8,181 bases of DNA. It comes from Bdellovibrio sp. ZAP7. GTDB taxonomy: Bacteria; Bacteroidota; Bacteroidia; Flavobacteriales; Flavobacteriaceae. Positions 1 to 7,478 of the stretch are shown here, piece by piece. Each line of letters begins with the position of its first letter. The first letter of the stretch is position 1. The stretch lies in NCBI GenBank assembly GCA_943324165.2, contig CALPKO020000042.1, forward strand, positions 1 through 8,181. The letters run 5' to 3'. The position numbers and the translations under genes were made by a program. Below the pieces are notes generated by a model, which was not told the origin of the DNA, ran no database searches, and saw only the letters and a program-made list of their open reading frames with translations.

Positions 1-925
1 AGTGATGCGTTTTTGCCAAGCTTTCATGACTGAATTATCAAAACACATTGGCGGAAACACAGACGTTCCTGCAGGAGACATTGGTTTGGGAGGAAGAGAA
101 GTTGGCTACATGTTTGGTCAATACAAAAGATTAAGAAATGAATTTACAGGTGTTTTAACGGGCAAAGGAATTTCTTTTGGAGGTTCGTTAATTCGTCCTG
201 AAGCAACTGGATATGGCGATGTGTATTTTGCACAAAGCATGTTGCAAACCAAAGGAGATAGTTTTACAGGTAAAACCGTGGTAGTTTCTGGTTCTGGAAA
301 TGTAGCACAATATGCCGCTGAAAAAGCCACTCAGTTGGGCGGAAAAGTAGTAACAATGTCCGATTCATCCGGATATATTTATGATGCAGAGGGAATAAAT
401 GCTGAAAAGTTAGCTTATGTCATGGAAATCAAAAACGAACTTCGTGGAAGAATTTCTGACTATTTAAAAAAATATCCCAACGCAAAATTTGTCGAAGGAA
501 AACGACCATGGGAAGTGAAATGTGACGTCGCTTTGCCTTGCGCAACGCAAAATGAATTGAACGAAGAAGAAGCTAACACTTTAGTTGCCAATGGCTGTGT
601 TTGTGTTGCTGAAGGAGCAAATATGCCTTCAACTCCGGAAGCAGTAATGGTTTTTCAAAAAGCTAAAATTTTATTCGCACCCGGAAAAGCATCAAATGCT
701 GGTGGTGTTGCCACTTCTGGTTTAGAAATGTCACAAAACTCATTGCGTTTAAGTTGGACATCTGAAGAAGTAGATGAACGTTTAAAAAGAATTATGCTTG
801 ATATTCATGCCTCATGTGTGAAATATGGTTCTGATGCAAACGGCTATGTTGACTATGTAAAAGGAGCAAATATCGCTGGTTTTGTAAAAGTTGCCGATGC
901 TATGTTGGCACAAGGAGTCGTATAA
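1..925 (+). CDS. gdhA: NADP-type glutamate dehydrogenase, C-terminal part (5' end outside window)
   Basis: This enzyme interconverts 2-oxoglutarate plus ammonium and L-glutamate in the cytoplasm; the NADP-dependent form usually assimilates ammonium. The visible 307 residues align by eye with Escherichia coli GdhA from its MRFCQ segment to the closing MLAQGV. Using local numbering, DVPAGDIG at 21-28 carries the catalytic aspartate (D26, equivalent to E. coli D165). FTGKGISFGGS lies at 48-62, the Rossmann motif GSGNVA at 97-102, and LPCATQNEL and AEGANMP follow. The catalytic lysine region lies upstream of the window, and about 140 N-terminal residues are missing from an expected total near 447. 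The frame is open from the left edge, so the GTG at position 2 is an internal valine codon and not a start. The gene ends at a TAA and is followed by a hairpin shared with the converging protease gene. NADP preference is inferred from the family, not read from residues. Confidence 0.96.
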   Translation, partial: VMRFCQAFMTELSKHIGGNTDVPAGDIGLGGREVGYMFGQYKRLRNEFTGVLTGKGISFGGSLIRPEATGYGDVYFAQSMLQTKGDSFTGKTVVVSGSGNVAQYAAEKATQLGGKVVTMSDSSGYIYDAEGINAEKLAYVMEIKNELRGRISDYLKKYPNAKFVEGKRPWEVKCDVALPCATQNELNEEEANTLVANGCVCVAEGANMPSTPEAVMVFQKAKILFAPGKASNAGGVATSGLEMSQNSLRLSWTSEEVDERLKRIMLDIHASCVKYGSDANGYVDYVKGANIAGFVKVADAMLAQGVV

Positions 926-947
926 AAATCAAGTTTAGCAAATTAAA

Positions 948-983
948 AAAACCTTCAAAAAGAATAATCTTATTGAAGGTTTT
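948..983. terminator. Bidirectional intrinsic terminator between converging genes
   Basis: An 11-bp perfect stem pairs AAAACCTTCAA (948-958) with TTGAAGGTTTT (973-983) around a 14-base loop. The loop can add a small inner AAG/CTT helix. On the plus strand the stem runs into TTTTGATTTTT; on the minus strand it runs into the complement of the A-run at 945-950. It lies 22 bases after the gdhA stop and 22 bases beyond the protease stop on the other strand, so it is well placed to stop transcription from both sides. Confidence 0.8.
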
Positions 984-1005
984 GATTTTTAGAACTGTTT
1001 TAATG

Positions 1006-4000
1006 TTATTCCTTAACAAATCTCTTAACAGTAGTTCCTTTATCTGTTGCTATTTGTAATAAATAAGTTCCGGAAGAAATGTTTGTAGTAGAGATTGTGT
1101 TATTGCTTATTTTACCTATTGCAACTTCTTGCCCAAGGATATTCATGATTTTAAATGCCGCATTGTTTTCTGCACCTGTAATATTTAAAAAATCACCTTT
1201 CAATGGGTTAGGATACAATACAATTGCATTGTTTTCATTGGCTGCTAATGTTCCTTTAGCAACTGCAACAATATTTAATGTGTAATCTTCTACTTGTCCG
1301 AAAGAAAATGCTTCACATGACGTTGGCGTTCCGTTGTATTTCATTGAAACTCTCATTCTTGTTGCTCCAAGTTTTGCTGTTGCTGGAATCGTAAAACTAC
1401 CTGTCGCAGGGGTAACTGTTGATTTTGCTTTTGTAAAAACAGTTTCTCCACTATCCAAAAAATCACCATCTTGATTATAATCAACAAAAACGGCATAACC
1501 TTCTGAGAAAGCAGTGGTCGTCCATTTTGGTGTGATTGTAATAGTATATGCTGTTCCACGAACAGTATTGGTAGATAATGCAGTAAAATTTTCGTAACCT
1601 GCAGTTCCTGTAGAGGTATTATTTATTGTGCCTAAAACGACTTTTCCAATCTTTTCGTCTGCCGTACTGTTTCCTTGTGACGCACAATAAGTTACTGCAA
1701 CAACTGCTAGAGTTGTTACATTGACTGTGTTACTTGCTATTGATACATTTCCAGCAGCATCTTTAGCTTTAACCGTAAAAGCGTAAGCAGTAGAAGCTAG
1801 TAATCCGGTAACCGCATAAGTTGTTGTTGCAACAGTTGCTAATAGTGTTGCTCCTCTGTAAACTTCATATCCAGTAACACCAACATTATCTGTAGCACCA
1901 GACCAACTTAAATTTGTCGCAGTTTGTGTAGTCCCAGAAGCAGACAAAGTAGGAGCAGTTGGAACTGTAGTATCTGCCACAGGAGCTAAAGTAGTAACAC
2001 TAACAACATTGCTATCTAATGAAACATTTCCAGCTGCATCTTTGGCACGTACTTTAAAAGTATAGGCAGTCGAAGCTGTTAAAGAACTAACAGTATATGT
2101 TGCTGCAGTTGTTGAACCTAACAACGTAGTTCCTCGATATACGTCATATCCAGTAACCGCCACATTATCGGTCGCGCCAGACCATGATAAAACAGTCGAA
2201 GTTTGCGTTGTTCCTGAAGCAACTAACGTTGGAGCAGTTGGAGCGATAGCATCTGTTGAACCAGTTGTAATTGTAAAGTTCACATTTGAAATATCAAAAA
2301 AGATATGCCCGGTACCTCTCACCATTATTCTGTTCGTAGTTCCTGGCGTATTAGGAATTGTAACGCTTTGTGTTCCGTCATTTGGAGTTGCTGCTAAAAG
2401 CACCGTTGGATAAGTGTTTCCGCCATCTGTAGACAAAAGAATATCTACGTTTGCAGCATTTACACCATTTGCAGTTGTACCTGCCACAGCCCAAGTTACC
2501 GTTTGTGTACTTCCACCAACATAAGAAACTGCTGTATTTGGGGCACTTACTGTAAAAGGCCCTGCTGTTGCATTTACGGTAACAATCATGTCGTCGCTAT
2601 TGTTGGCGGGTCCGCCAACACGATTGTCTCTAACAGTAAATCTAAAGTTTAAAGTTCGTGCTACGTTTGGAAGTGCTTCCCAAGTCCAAGTAGTTAAGCC
2701 AGCTTGCGTAGTTGCTAATCTCGGAAAATAGCGGTCTCCGTTGTTTTGTGGTGTAAACGATCTAAATGCAGGACCTGTAGTAGCGGTTACTTTTGGATTG
2801 GTTGTAGTAGCCGTTCCTTTGTCCATTTGCTCCCATTGATAAGTCAAAACATCGCCGTTTGCGTCAGTCCCTGTACCAGACAATTTGAATGCTGTTCCTT
2901 TAGGAATTGTATAATCTAAACCTGCGTTAGCTGTTGGTATCGCGTTAGCGGTAATAGTTGAAGTTTGACATGTGGTCGTTTTAATATAATTTGTAATTTG
3001 TTGAATCGAAACAGCATGAAAAAATGGATCACTATTCGCTTGAACATCGGTAGCACCCGTAATTCCTGCATATCCCATAATTGTTGAACCACTTCCTGGC
3101 TCTACTTGCGCAATCGTACCTTCATTACTAAATGTAAAAGTGTGGTTTCCACCAAATTGATGACCCAATTCATGGGCTACATAATCAATATCAAAAGTGT
3201 CACCAGATGGAATTCCGTTACTTGGCGAAGTATATCCACTTCCTTTTCCTAATGGAACAGAAGCCGTTGGGTTTTTACAAACACATCCAATGCAACCGGC
3301 ATTTCCGCCACCTCCAGATGCGCCAAACAAATGACCAACGTCGTAATTTGCGCTTCCGATGGTATTGGTTAAAGTTGTTTGTAGTTCTTGGTTCCAAGCG
3401 CCACCCGAACCAGCTGTTGCTGCAGAATAAGGATCTGTTGTTGCATTTGTATAAATTACCAAATCATTGTTTGCAATTAAATTCATACGAATACCAAAAT
3501 CATTTTCAAAAACACCGTTTACTCTTGTCATGGTATTGTTGATTGCAGCAAGCGCCAACGCTTTTGTGCCTCCGAAATAAGCAGTATATTCGCCTGTTAC
3601 TGACATTGCTAAACGGTAATTTCTTAAATTCCCATCATCTGCATTTGGGCGTAATAAAGCAGCATCACCAACAACATCTTCTTGAATATTTTGAATTAGT
3701 CTGCACTCAAATTTAGTTAAATTAGCTTGCTTATCTGCTTTTTTATAAACTGCATAGGTAGTTAAATCAGTAGTATACGGTTCAATAAACGTAGCCGACA
3801 TATCGCCATAAATGGTCATCGTTTGCAATCCTAATGGCGAAATACTTAAATAAATCTTTGCGGTTGGATTTTCTATTCCCTGACCTATATATGATTTAAT
3901 GTTTGGATATCTCAGTGCCAAAGCAGGATCCATATTAGAGGATTCCTGAATTTTAAACTGTTCTAAAACACCGTCAGCATTTGGAAAAGAAACAATTACG

Positions 4001-4218
4001 CTACTTCTTCTAGAAAGCACATTTCTTTGTGGCGCATTAATTAATGAATTTTTTAAATTGTTTAAATTCAGTTCAAACAATCTTGGGCTTGACAGTTGTA
4101 ATTTATTGGCTAAAACTATGTCGTTCGTTTTTTTTGTTGTTGTTTTCCACAAATTGGTCTGGGCAAACGCAATACTCGAAAAAGTGATTAACACAACCGA
4201 AAGTAGGTTTTTTTTCAT
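1006..4218 (-). CDS. Secreted multidomain zinc metalloprotease (metzincin, reprolysin-like) with T9SS sorting domain
   Basis: This is a predicted extracellular or cell-surface endopeptidase of 1070 residues. Residues 1-19 form a signal peptide (cleavage likely after AFA). A propeptide runs to about 195. The catalytic domain (about 198-420) has HELGHQFGGNH at 349-359: H349, H353 and H359 are the zinc ligands, E350 is the catalytic base, and the Met-turn STIMGYAG has M381. Further domains are a PKD/Ig-like segment (about 425-549), a second beta-sandwich (about 553-650), two FN3 domains (656-748 and 749-841), a GEVED domain (about 842-983) with C845 and C968, and a T9SS type A sorting domain starting at LYPNP (1001-1005) and ending FVKE. 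The sorting tail implies export to the outer membrane, then tail removal and release or anchoring. C309, C312 and C314 cluster before the zinc site, and C172 in the propeptide could act as a cysteine switch (inference). The ATG at 4216-4218 is chosen because the signal peptide begins there. Substrate unknown. Confidence 0.93.
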   Translation of the reverse strand: MKKNLLSVVLITFSSIAFAQTNLWKTTTKKTNDIVLANKLQLSSPRLFELNLNNLKNSLINAPQRNVLSRRSSVIVSFPNADGVLEQFKIQESSNMDPALALRYPNIKSYIGQGIENPTAKIYLSISPLGLQTMTIYGDMSATFIEPYTTDLTTYAVYKKADKQANLTKFECRLIQNIQEDVVGDAALLRPNADDGNLRNYRLAMSVTGEYTAYFGGTKALALAAINNTMTRVNGVFENDFGIRMNLIANNDLVIYTNATTDPYSAATAGSGGAWNQELQTTLTNTIGSANYDVGHLFGASGGGGNAGCIGCVCKNPTASVPLGKGSGYTSPSNGIPSGDTFDIDYVAHELGHQFGGNHTFTFSNEGTIAQVEPGSGSTIMGYAGITGATDVQANSDPFFHAVSIQQITNYIKTTTCQTSTITANAIPTANAGLDYTIPKGTAFKLSGTGTDANGDVLTYQWEQMDKGTATTTNPKVTATTGPAFRSFTPQNNGDRYFPRLATTQAGLTTWTWEALPNVARTLNFRFTVRDNRVGGPANNSDDMIVTVNATAGPFTVSAPNTAVSYVGGSTQTVTWAVAGTTANGVNAANVDILLSTDGGNTYPTVLLAATPNDGTQSVTIPNTPGTTNRIMVRGTGHIFFDISNVNFTITTGSTDAIAPTAPTLVASGTTQTSTVLSWSGATDNVAVTGYDVYRGTTLLGSTTAATYTVSSLTASTAYTFKVRAKDAAGNVSLDSNVVSVTTLAPVADTTVPTAPTLSASGTTQTATNLSWSGATDNVGVTGYEVYRGATLLATVATTTYAVTGLLASTAYAFTVKAKDAAGNVSIASNTVNVTTLAVVAVTYCASQGNSTADEKIGKVVLGTINNTSTGTAGYENFTALSTNTVRGTAYTITITPKWTTTAFSEGYAVFVDYNQDGDFLDSGETVFTKAKSTVTPATGSFTIPATAKLGATRMRVSMKYNGTPTSCEAFSFGQVEDYTLNIVAVAKGTLAANENNAIVLYPNPLKGDFLNITGAENNAAFKIMNILGQEVAIGKISNNTISTTNISSGTYLLQIATDKGTTVKRFVKE
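1696..2253 (-). repeat. Internal tandem duplication encoding two FN3 domains
   Basis: Two adjacent 93-codon units (1975-2253 and 1696-1974) inside the protease gene encode FN3 domains. A gap-free alignment by eye gives 66 identical residues out of 93. The shared landmarks are SWSGATDN, the YxVYRG strand and the KDAAGNVS turn. Identity this high at fixed spacing points to duplication within the gene, not to two independently acquired domains. Confidence 0.88.
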
Positions 4219-4451
4219 AAGGTATATGGTTAGGTTTTTTTTAAATAGATAATGCTTTCAAATGTAAGATAAATTTCGACTCAGGGTACATTTTTATGAC
4301 AAATTTCATAAATAATGTAGTATCGTTTAAAATGTAGTCATTTTCTTTATAATATCTGCAAATTTTAATCAATATCTTTTCTAAATCAATATTACGACCT
4401 TCTGCTTTTATTTATATTGCCAAAAGCCTTATTTTTATCAAAATTTTCAAA
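4219..4451. promoter_or_regulatory. Divergent intergenic region with Bacteroidetes-type -7 box for the protease
   Basis: This 233-base AT-rich spacer separates the minus-strand protease from the plus-strand operon and must hold both promoters. On the minus strand TACATTTG (complement of 4259-4266) matches the Bacteroidetes TAnnTTTG -7 consensus, about 40 bases before the protease ATG. No TTG lies at the usual 17-20 base spacing upstream of it; the nearest is 33 bases away, so the -33 element is weak or absent. For the plus-strand operon I see only poor matches, such as TATATTGC at 4413-4420. Possible operator-like elements are the direct repeat AATGTAGT (4314-4321 and 4331-4338) and a TATGA/TCATA inverted repeat (4295-4310). 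Confidence 0.4.
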
Positions 4452-5576
4452 ATGAATTTGAGTTATTGGGAACGAAAAACTTGGTTTACCAACGTTGATT
4501 ATACCATTGTTGGCAGTGGAATTGTAGGATTGCACGCAGCTTTGAGGTTGCGGCAACATTTTCCTGAAAGTAAGATTTTGGTTTTAGAAAAAGGGATGCT
4601 TCCTGAAGGCGCAAGCACAAAGAATGCTGGTTTTGCTTGTTTCGGAAGTGTGTCAGAAATTTTGGATGACTTAAAAAATCAAACAGAAGAAGAAGTTTTT
4701 AAGTTGATTCAAAAACGTTGGCAAGGATTGTGTTTGCTGCGAAAAACCTTAGGCGACGAAGCAATTGATTTTCAAAATCATGGTGGTTATGAAGTTTTTT
4801 TAAAAGACGATGAAGCTACCTTTGCGGAATGTTTGCAACAAATGCCGCTAATCAATTCTCTTTTAGAACCGTTATTTAATGACAGTGTTTACGCAGAAGT
4901 AAGTAATCAATTCGGATTTCAAAACATCAAAAAAAACTTGATTTTCAATAAATTTGAAGCACAAATCGACACAGGAAAAATGATGCAATCGCTCTTGAAA
5001 AAAGCAATATCTAATAATATTTTGATTCTGAATAACCACATAGTTGTTCAGCACGAAGAAAACAAGGAAAGCGTTGAAGTATTCTTGGAAGATTTTAGTT
5101 TCGCCACAAAAAAATTACTTTTTGCCACCAATGGATTTGCCGCACAATTAACCAATAAAAGAGTAAAGCCAGCAAGGGCACAAGTTTTAATTACCAAACC
5201 AATCCAAAATTTGGCTATAAAAGGCACTTTTCATCTTGACAAAGGATATTATTATTTTAGGAACATCGATAATAGAATTTTGATTGGTGGCGGTAGAAAC
5301 CTGGATTTCGAAGGCGAAACCACCACTGCTTTGGGCCAAACAGAAATGATTCAAAACAGACTAGAAAGTTTATTAAAAGAAGTAATTTTGCCCAACGTAC
5401 CTTTTGAAATCGACGCTCGTTGGAGTGGGATTATGGGAATGGGATCAAGCAAAAACCCGATTGTAGAACAATTGTCAGAACGTGTTTATTGCGGTGTTAG
5501 ATTAGGCGGAATGGGCGTTGCAATCGGAAGTTTAGTAGGAACAGAATTAGCAGATTTAGTACATGGCAACAGTTAA
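4452..5576 (+). CDS. FAD-dependent oxidoreductase of the DAO (DadA/PuuB-like) family
   Basis: This is a 374-residue cytoplasmic flavoprotein predicted to oxidise an amine or amino acid, with oxygen or another acceptor taking the electrons. The N-terminal Rossmann motif GSGIVG (21-26) binds the ADP part of FAD, and E46, at the end of the second strand, is placed to bind its ribose. ASTKNAGFACFGS (54-66) matches the serine/asparagine/glycine motif near the flavin in this family. ATNGF lies at 225-229. The C-terminal RWSGIMGMG (323-331) and GGMGVAIG (352-359) complete the FAD site. The length is normal for a glycine oxidase, DadA or PuuB relative. The ATG at 4452 puts the Rossmann fold about 20 residues in, as expected. 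It is the first gene of a tight three-gene set, and its end overlaps mtgA by 14 bases. The substrate cannot be told from the sequence, and the gene has no obvious pathway partner here. Confidence 0.88.
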   Translation: MNLSYWERKTWFTNVDYTIVGSGIVGLHAALRLRQHFPESKILVLEKGMLPEGASTKNAGFACFGSVSEILDDLKNQTEEEVFKLIQKRWQGLCLLRKTLGDEAIDFQNHGGYEVFLKDDEATFAECLQQMPLINSLLEPLFNDSVYAEVSNQFGFQNIKKNLIFNKFEAQIDTGKMMQSLLKKAISNNILILNNHIVVQHEENKESVEVFLEDFSFATKKLLFATNGFAAQLTNKRVKPARAQVLITKPIQNLAIKGTFHLDKGYYYFRNIDNRILIGGGRNLDFEGETTTALGQTEMIQNRLESLLKEVILPNVPFEIDARWSGIMGMGSSKNPIVEQLSERVYCGVRLGGMGVAIGSLVGTELADLVHGNS

Positions 5577-6300
5577 AAAACAAAACAAAAAACAAAAACC
5601 AATGCAAAAAAAAAGCACCTTAAAAAGCAAAATATTCCGGTTTTTATTTAAATGTATGCTTTGGTTTTTCGGAGTTTCTCTTTTTTTGGTGATTGCATTC
5701 AAGTGGCTTCCGGTGCCGTTTACGCCGCTGATGTTAATCAGGAATATCGAAAACAAAATCGATAAAAAAGAAGTAAAATGCGAACATGACTGGGTGCCGA
5801 TTGAGGATATTTCTATCAATATGCAAAAAGCGGTAATTGCTAGTGAAGATGGCACTTTTTTAAACCACAACGGTTTTGATTTAAAAGCATTGCAATTGGC
5901 CTATAAAAACAATGCCAAAGGAAAAAAACTAAAAGGTGGAAGCACTATTTCTCAACAAACTGCAAAAAATGTATTTCTTTGGCAAGGGAGAAGTTATTTC
6001 CGAAAAGGTTTAGAAGCCTATTTTACAGTTTTGATAGAACTTTGTTGGGGAAAAGAACGCATTATGGAAGTTTACCTCAACTCTATAGAAATGGGCGACG
6101 GTGTTTATGGCGTAGAAGCAGCTTCGCAATTTTGGTATAAAAAAACCGCCCAACAATTGACCAAAAGAGATGCTGCAGGAATTGCCGCCATCCTTCCAAA
6201 TCCAAGAAAATTTAAAGCGAGTAATTCTTCTTCATTTATTGAAAGGAGAAAAAGTAGAATTATAAAAAGAATGAAGTACTTGAATAAATTGGAATATTAA
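5563..6300 (+). CDS. mtgA: Monofunctional biosynthetic peptidoglycan glycosyltransferase
   Basis: This enzyme polymerises lipid II into glycan strands at the periplasmic face of the inner membrane. It is a GT51 glycosyltransferase without the transpeptidase domain of class A PBPs, and 245 residues is the usual MtgA length. A lysine-rich cytoplasmic start (1-24) precedes one membrane anchor (about 25-46). The GT51 motifs follow in order: SEDGTFLNHNGF (94-105) with catalytic E95, KGGSTISQQTAKN (124-136), and GKERIMEVYLN (163-173). A conserved YGVEAAS and an LPNPRKF segment complete the domain. The ATG at 5563 overlaps the preceding gene by 14 bases, which suggests translational coupling. A second in-frame ATG at 5602 (residue 14) would give a non-overlapping start, and I cannot decide between them. 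An A9 tract at 5606-5614 lies just after that second ATG. The lipid A deacylase-like gene starts 3 bases after the stop. Confidence 0.94.
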   Translation: MATVKKQNKKQKPMQKKSTLKSKIFRFLFKCMLWFFGVSLFLVIAFKWLPVPFTPLMLIRNIENKIDKKEVKCEHDWVPIEDISINMQKAVIASEDGTFLNHNGFDLKALQLAYKNNAKGKKLKGGSTISQQTAKNVFLWQGRSYFRKGLEAYFTVLIELCWGKERIMEVYLNSIEMGDGVYGVEAASQFWYKKTAQQLTKRDAAGIAAILPNPRKFKASNSSSFIERRKSRIIKRMKYLNKLEY

Positions 6301-6303
6301 ACA

Positions 6304-7248
6304 ATGATTAAACAACCTTTTTTATTGCTCATCTTGGCAACAACGTTCGTTTTTTCTCAAAAAAAACCTGGCGAAATCGGACTTGTTTTAGAAAATGATT
6401 TATACACTTCTTCTGTAAACGATCAATATTACACCAATGGGTTTGAATTGTTTTATCGTTTTTTAAACATAAATAATAATCCTAAAATCAATAAAAAAAT
6501 TACTGAATTCAAACTGGGCCAATACATTTATAATCCCCAAACCACTAATGCAGACGACTTTTTCTTAAATGATCGTCCGTTTGCAGGCTATCTACTTACT
6601 GGCGCTGGTATTTTTAAATATTATGGGAATGAAAATGTTTTAAAACTTAATTTTCAATTGGGTGTTGTGGGGCAAAATGCTTTTGGCAAAGAAACGCAAA
6701 CGCTATTCCACAACACTTTTGGGTATAAGAAAGTGCGAGGATGGCAGTATCAAATACACAATGCGTTGTCGGTGCAAGGAAATATCTTTTACTCGAAAAA
6801 TATAATTTCTGGGCAAAAAAGCAGCCATGCTGATTTAAACATTATTGCAGAAACCAAGTTCGGAACCACAAATACAGGCGCTACGTTGGGTGTTTTGTCA
6901 AGATTTAGTTTAAAAAAATTGCTTCCTATTTACAATTCTAATCTTTTTAATGCTGCTATAAATAAGGATAAAACGGTTTATAAAAGCGAAAGTGAATTCT
7001 ATTTTTACATTAATCCATCCGTAAATTATCAACTTTATGACGCTACGATCCAGGGCAGTTTGTTTAATGATAATAGTCCAATTACGTTTCCGTTAATGCC
7101 TTTTAGGTTCAATGGCGAAGCAGGATTTAAATACCGAAAAAACAATTGGAACCTCTCTTACCTTTTTGTTTACCGCGGCAAAGAAGCCAAAAACATTGTG
7201 ATAAAAGGCTATTTTTATGGCTCGATTGGGATTGGGTATTTGTTGTAA
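6304..7248 (+). CDS. LpxR-family outer-membrane lipid A deacylase
   Basis: LpxR proteins are 12-stranded outer-membrane barrels that remove the 3'-acyloxyacyl chain of lipid A, with calcium dependence in the Salmonella enzyme. This protein has 314 residues and a signal peptide (1-19, ending FVFSQ). The family's N-terminal signature is present: END (30-32) supplies the Asn-Asp pair (N31, D32), and QYYTNG (41-46) supplies the active-site threonine (T44). NDRPFAGYL lies at 89-97. GVVGQNAFGKETQTLFH (120-136) matches the family's pattern leading to the presumed catalytic histidine (H136). The rest alternates polar and aromatic residues as barrel strands do. The family often has a Gln-...-Glu-Pro segment after the following GW; here it reads GWQYQIHNALS, without that glutamate. 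Activity on this organism's lipid A is therefore inferred. It is the last gene of the operon, starting 3 bases after mtgA. Confidence 0.82.
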   Translation: MIKQPFLLLILATTFVFSQKKPGEIGLVLENDLYTSSVNDQYYTNGFELFYRFLNINNNPKINKKITEFKLGQYIYNPQTTNADDFFLNDRPFAGYLLTGAGIFKYYGNENVLKLNFQLGVVGQNAFGKETQTLFHNTFGYKKVRGWQYQIHNALSVQGNIFYSKNIISGQKSSHADLNIIAETKFGTTNTGATLGVLSRFSLKKLLPIYNSNLFNAAINKDKTVYKSESEFYFYINPSVNYQLYDATIQGSLFNDNSPITFPLMPFRFNGEAGFKYRKNNWNLSYLFVYRGKEAKNIVIKGYFYGSIGIGYLL

Positions 7249-7478
7249 ACTATATAATTGTCAATAGTTGTTATTGAGGTAATAGGCCTTTAAGCAAGCT
7301 CTTTATTCATTGCAGTTATAAACACAACCGAATAATATTAACGTAGTGCTATATTTTAAATTGTTTGCTTCGTTTTAGTTCTTTTGATTTTGCCAACTAG
7401 CAACTTGTATGAATTTTAAATTGCACTATTTTTAATTTGAAGCATATTTTTTAAAAAGGATAACGCTATTTAAAATTA
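7249..7478. other. AT-rich intergenic region after the operon
   Basis: No gene or RNA is recognised in these 230 bases between the converging lpxR-like gene and the small minus-strand gene. Small hairpins are possible (CAATA/TATTG at 7262-7276; TAAGCAA with a bulged TTGCAGTTA at 7291-7318), but none has a T-tract, so I do not call a terminator. An 11-base direct repeat, ATTTTAAATTG, occurs at 7353-7363 and 7413-7423. In sequence this AT-rich it may be chance. Confidence 0.5.

Noticed and set aside
2..4. GTG as the glutamate dehydrogenase start
   Set aside because: Family alignment places this codon about 140 residues into the protein; the frame is open to the window edge.
1079..1559. Open frames on both strands within the 3' part of the protease gene
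   Set aside because: They lie wholly inside the protease, whose frame is supported by FN3, GEVED and sorting domains; they show no domain of their own.
3207..3542. 111-codon plus-strand frame opposite the protease catalytic domain
   Set aside because: It is antisense to the zinc-binding and cysteine region, with low-complexity Gln/Leu/His content, and is a reading shadow.
5556..5870. 104-codon minus-strand frame opposite the start of mtgA
   Set aside because: It is the complement of the A-rich lysine codons and membrane anchor, which gives Phe/Leu-rich noise; GT51 motifs fix the plus strand as coding.
7248..7276. Terminator after the LpxR-like gene
   Set aside because: Only 5-6 bp AT-rich stems (AACTAT/ATAGTT or CAATA/TATTG), with no following T-tract.
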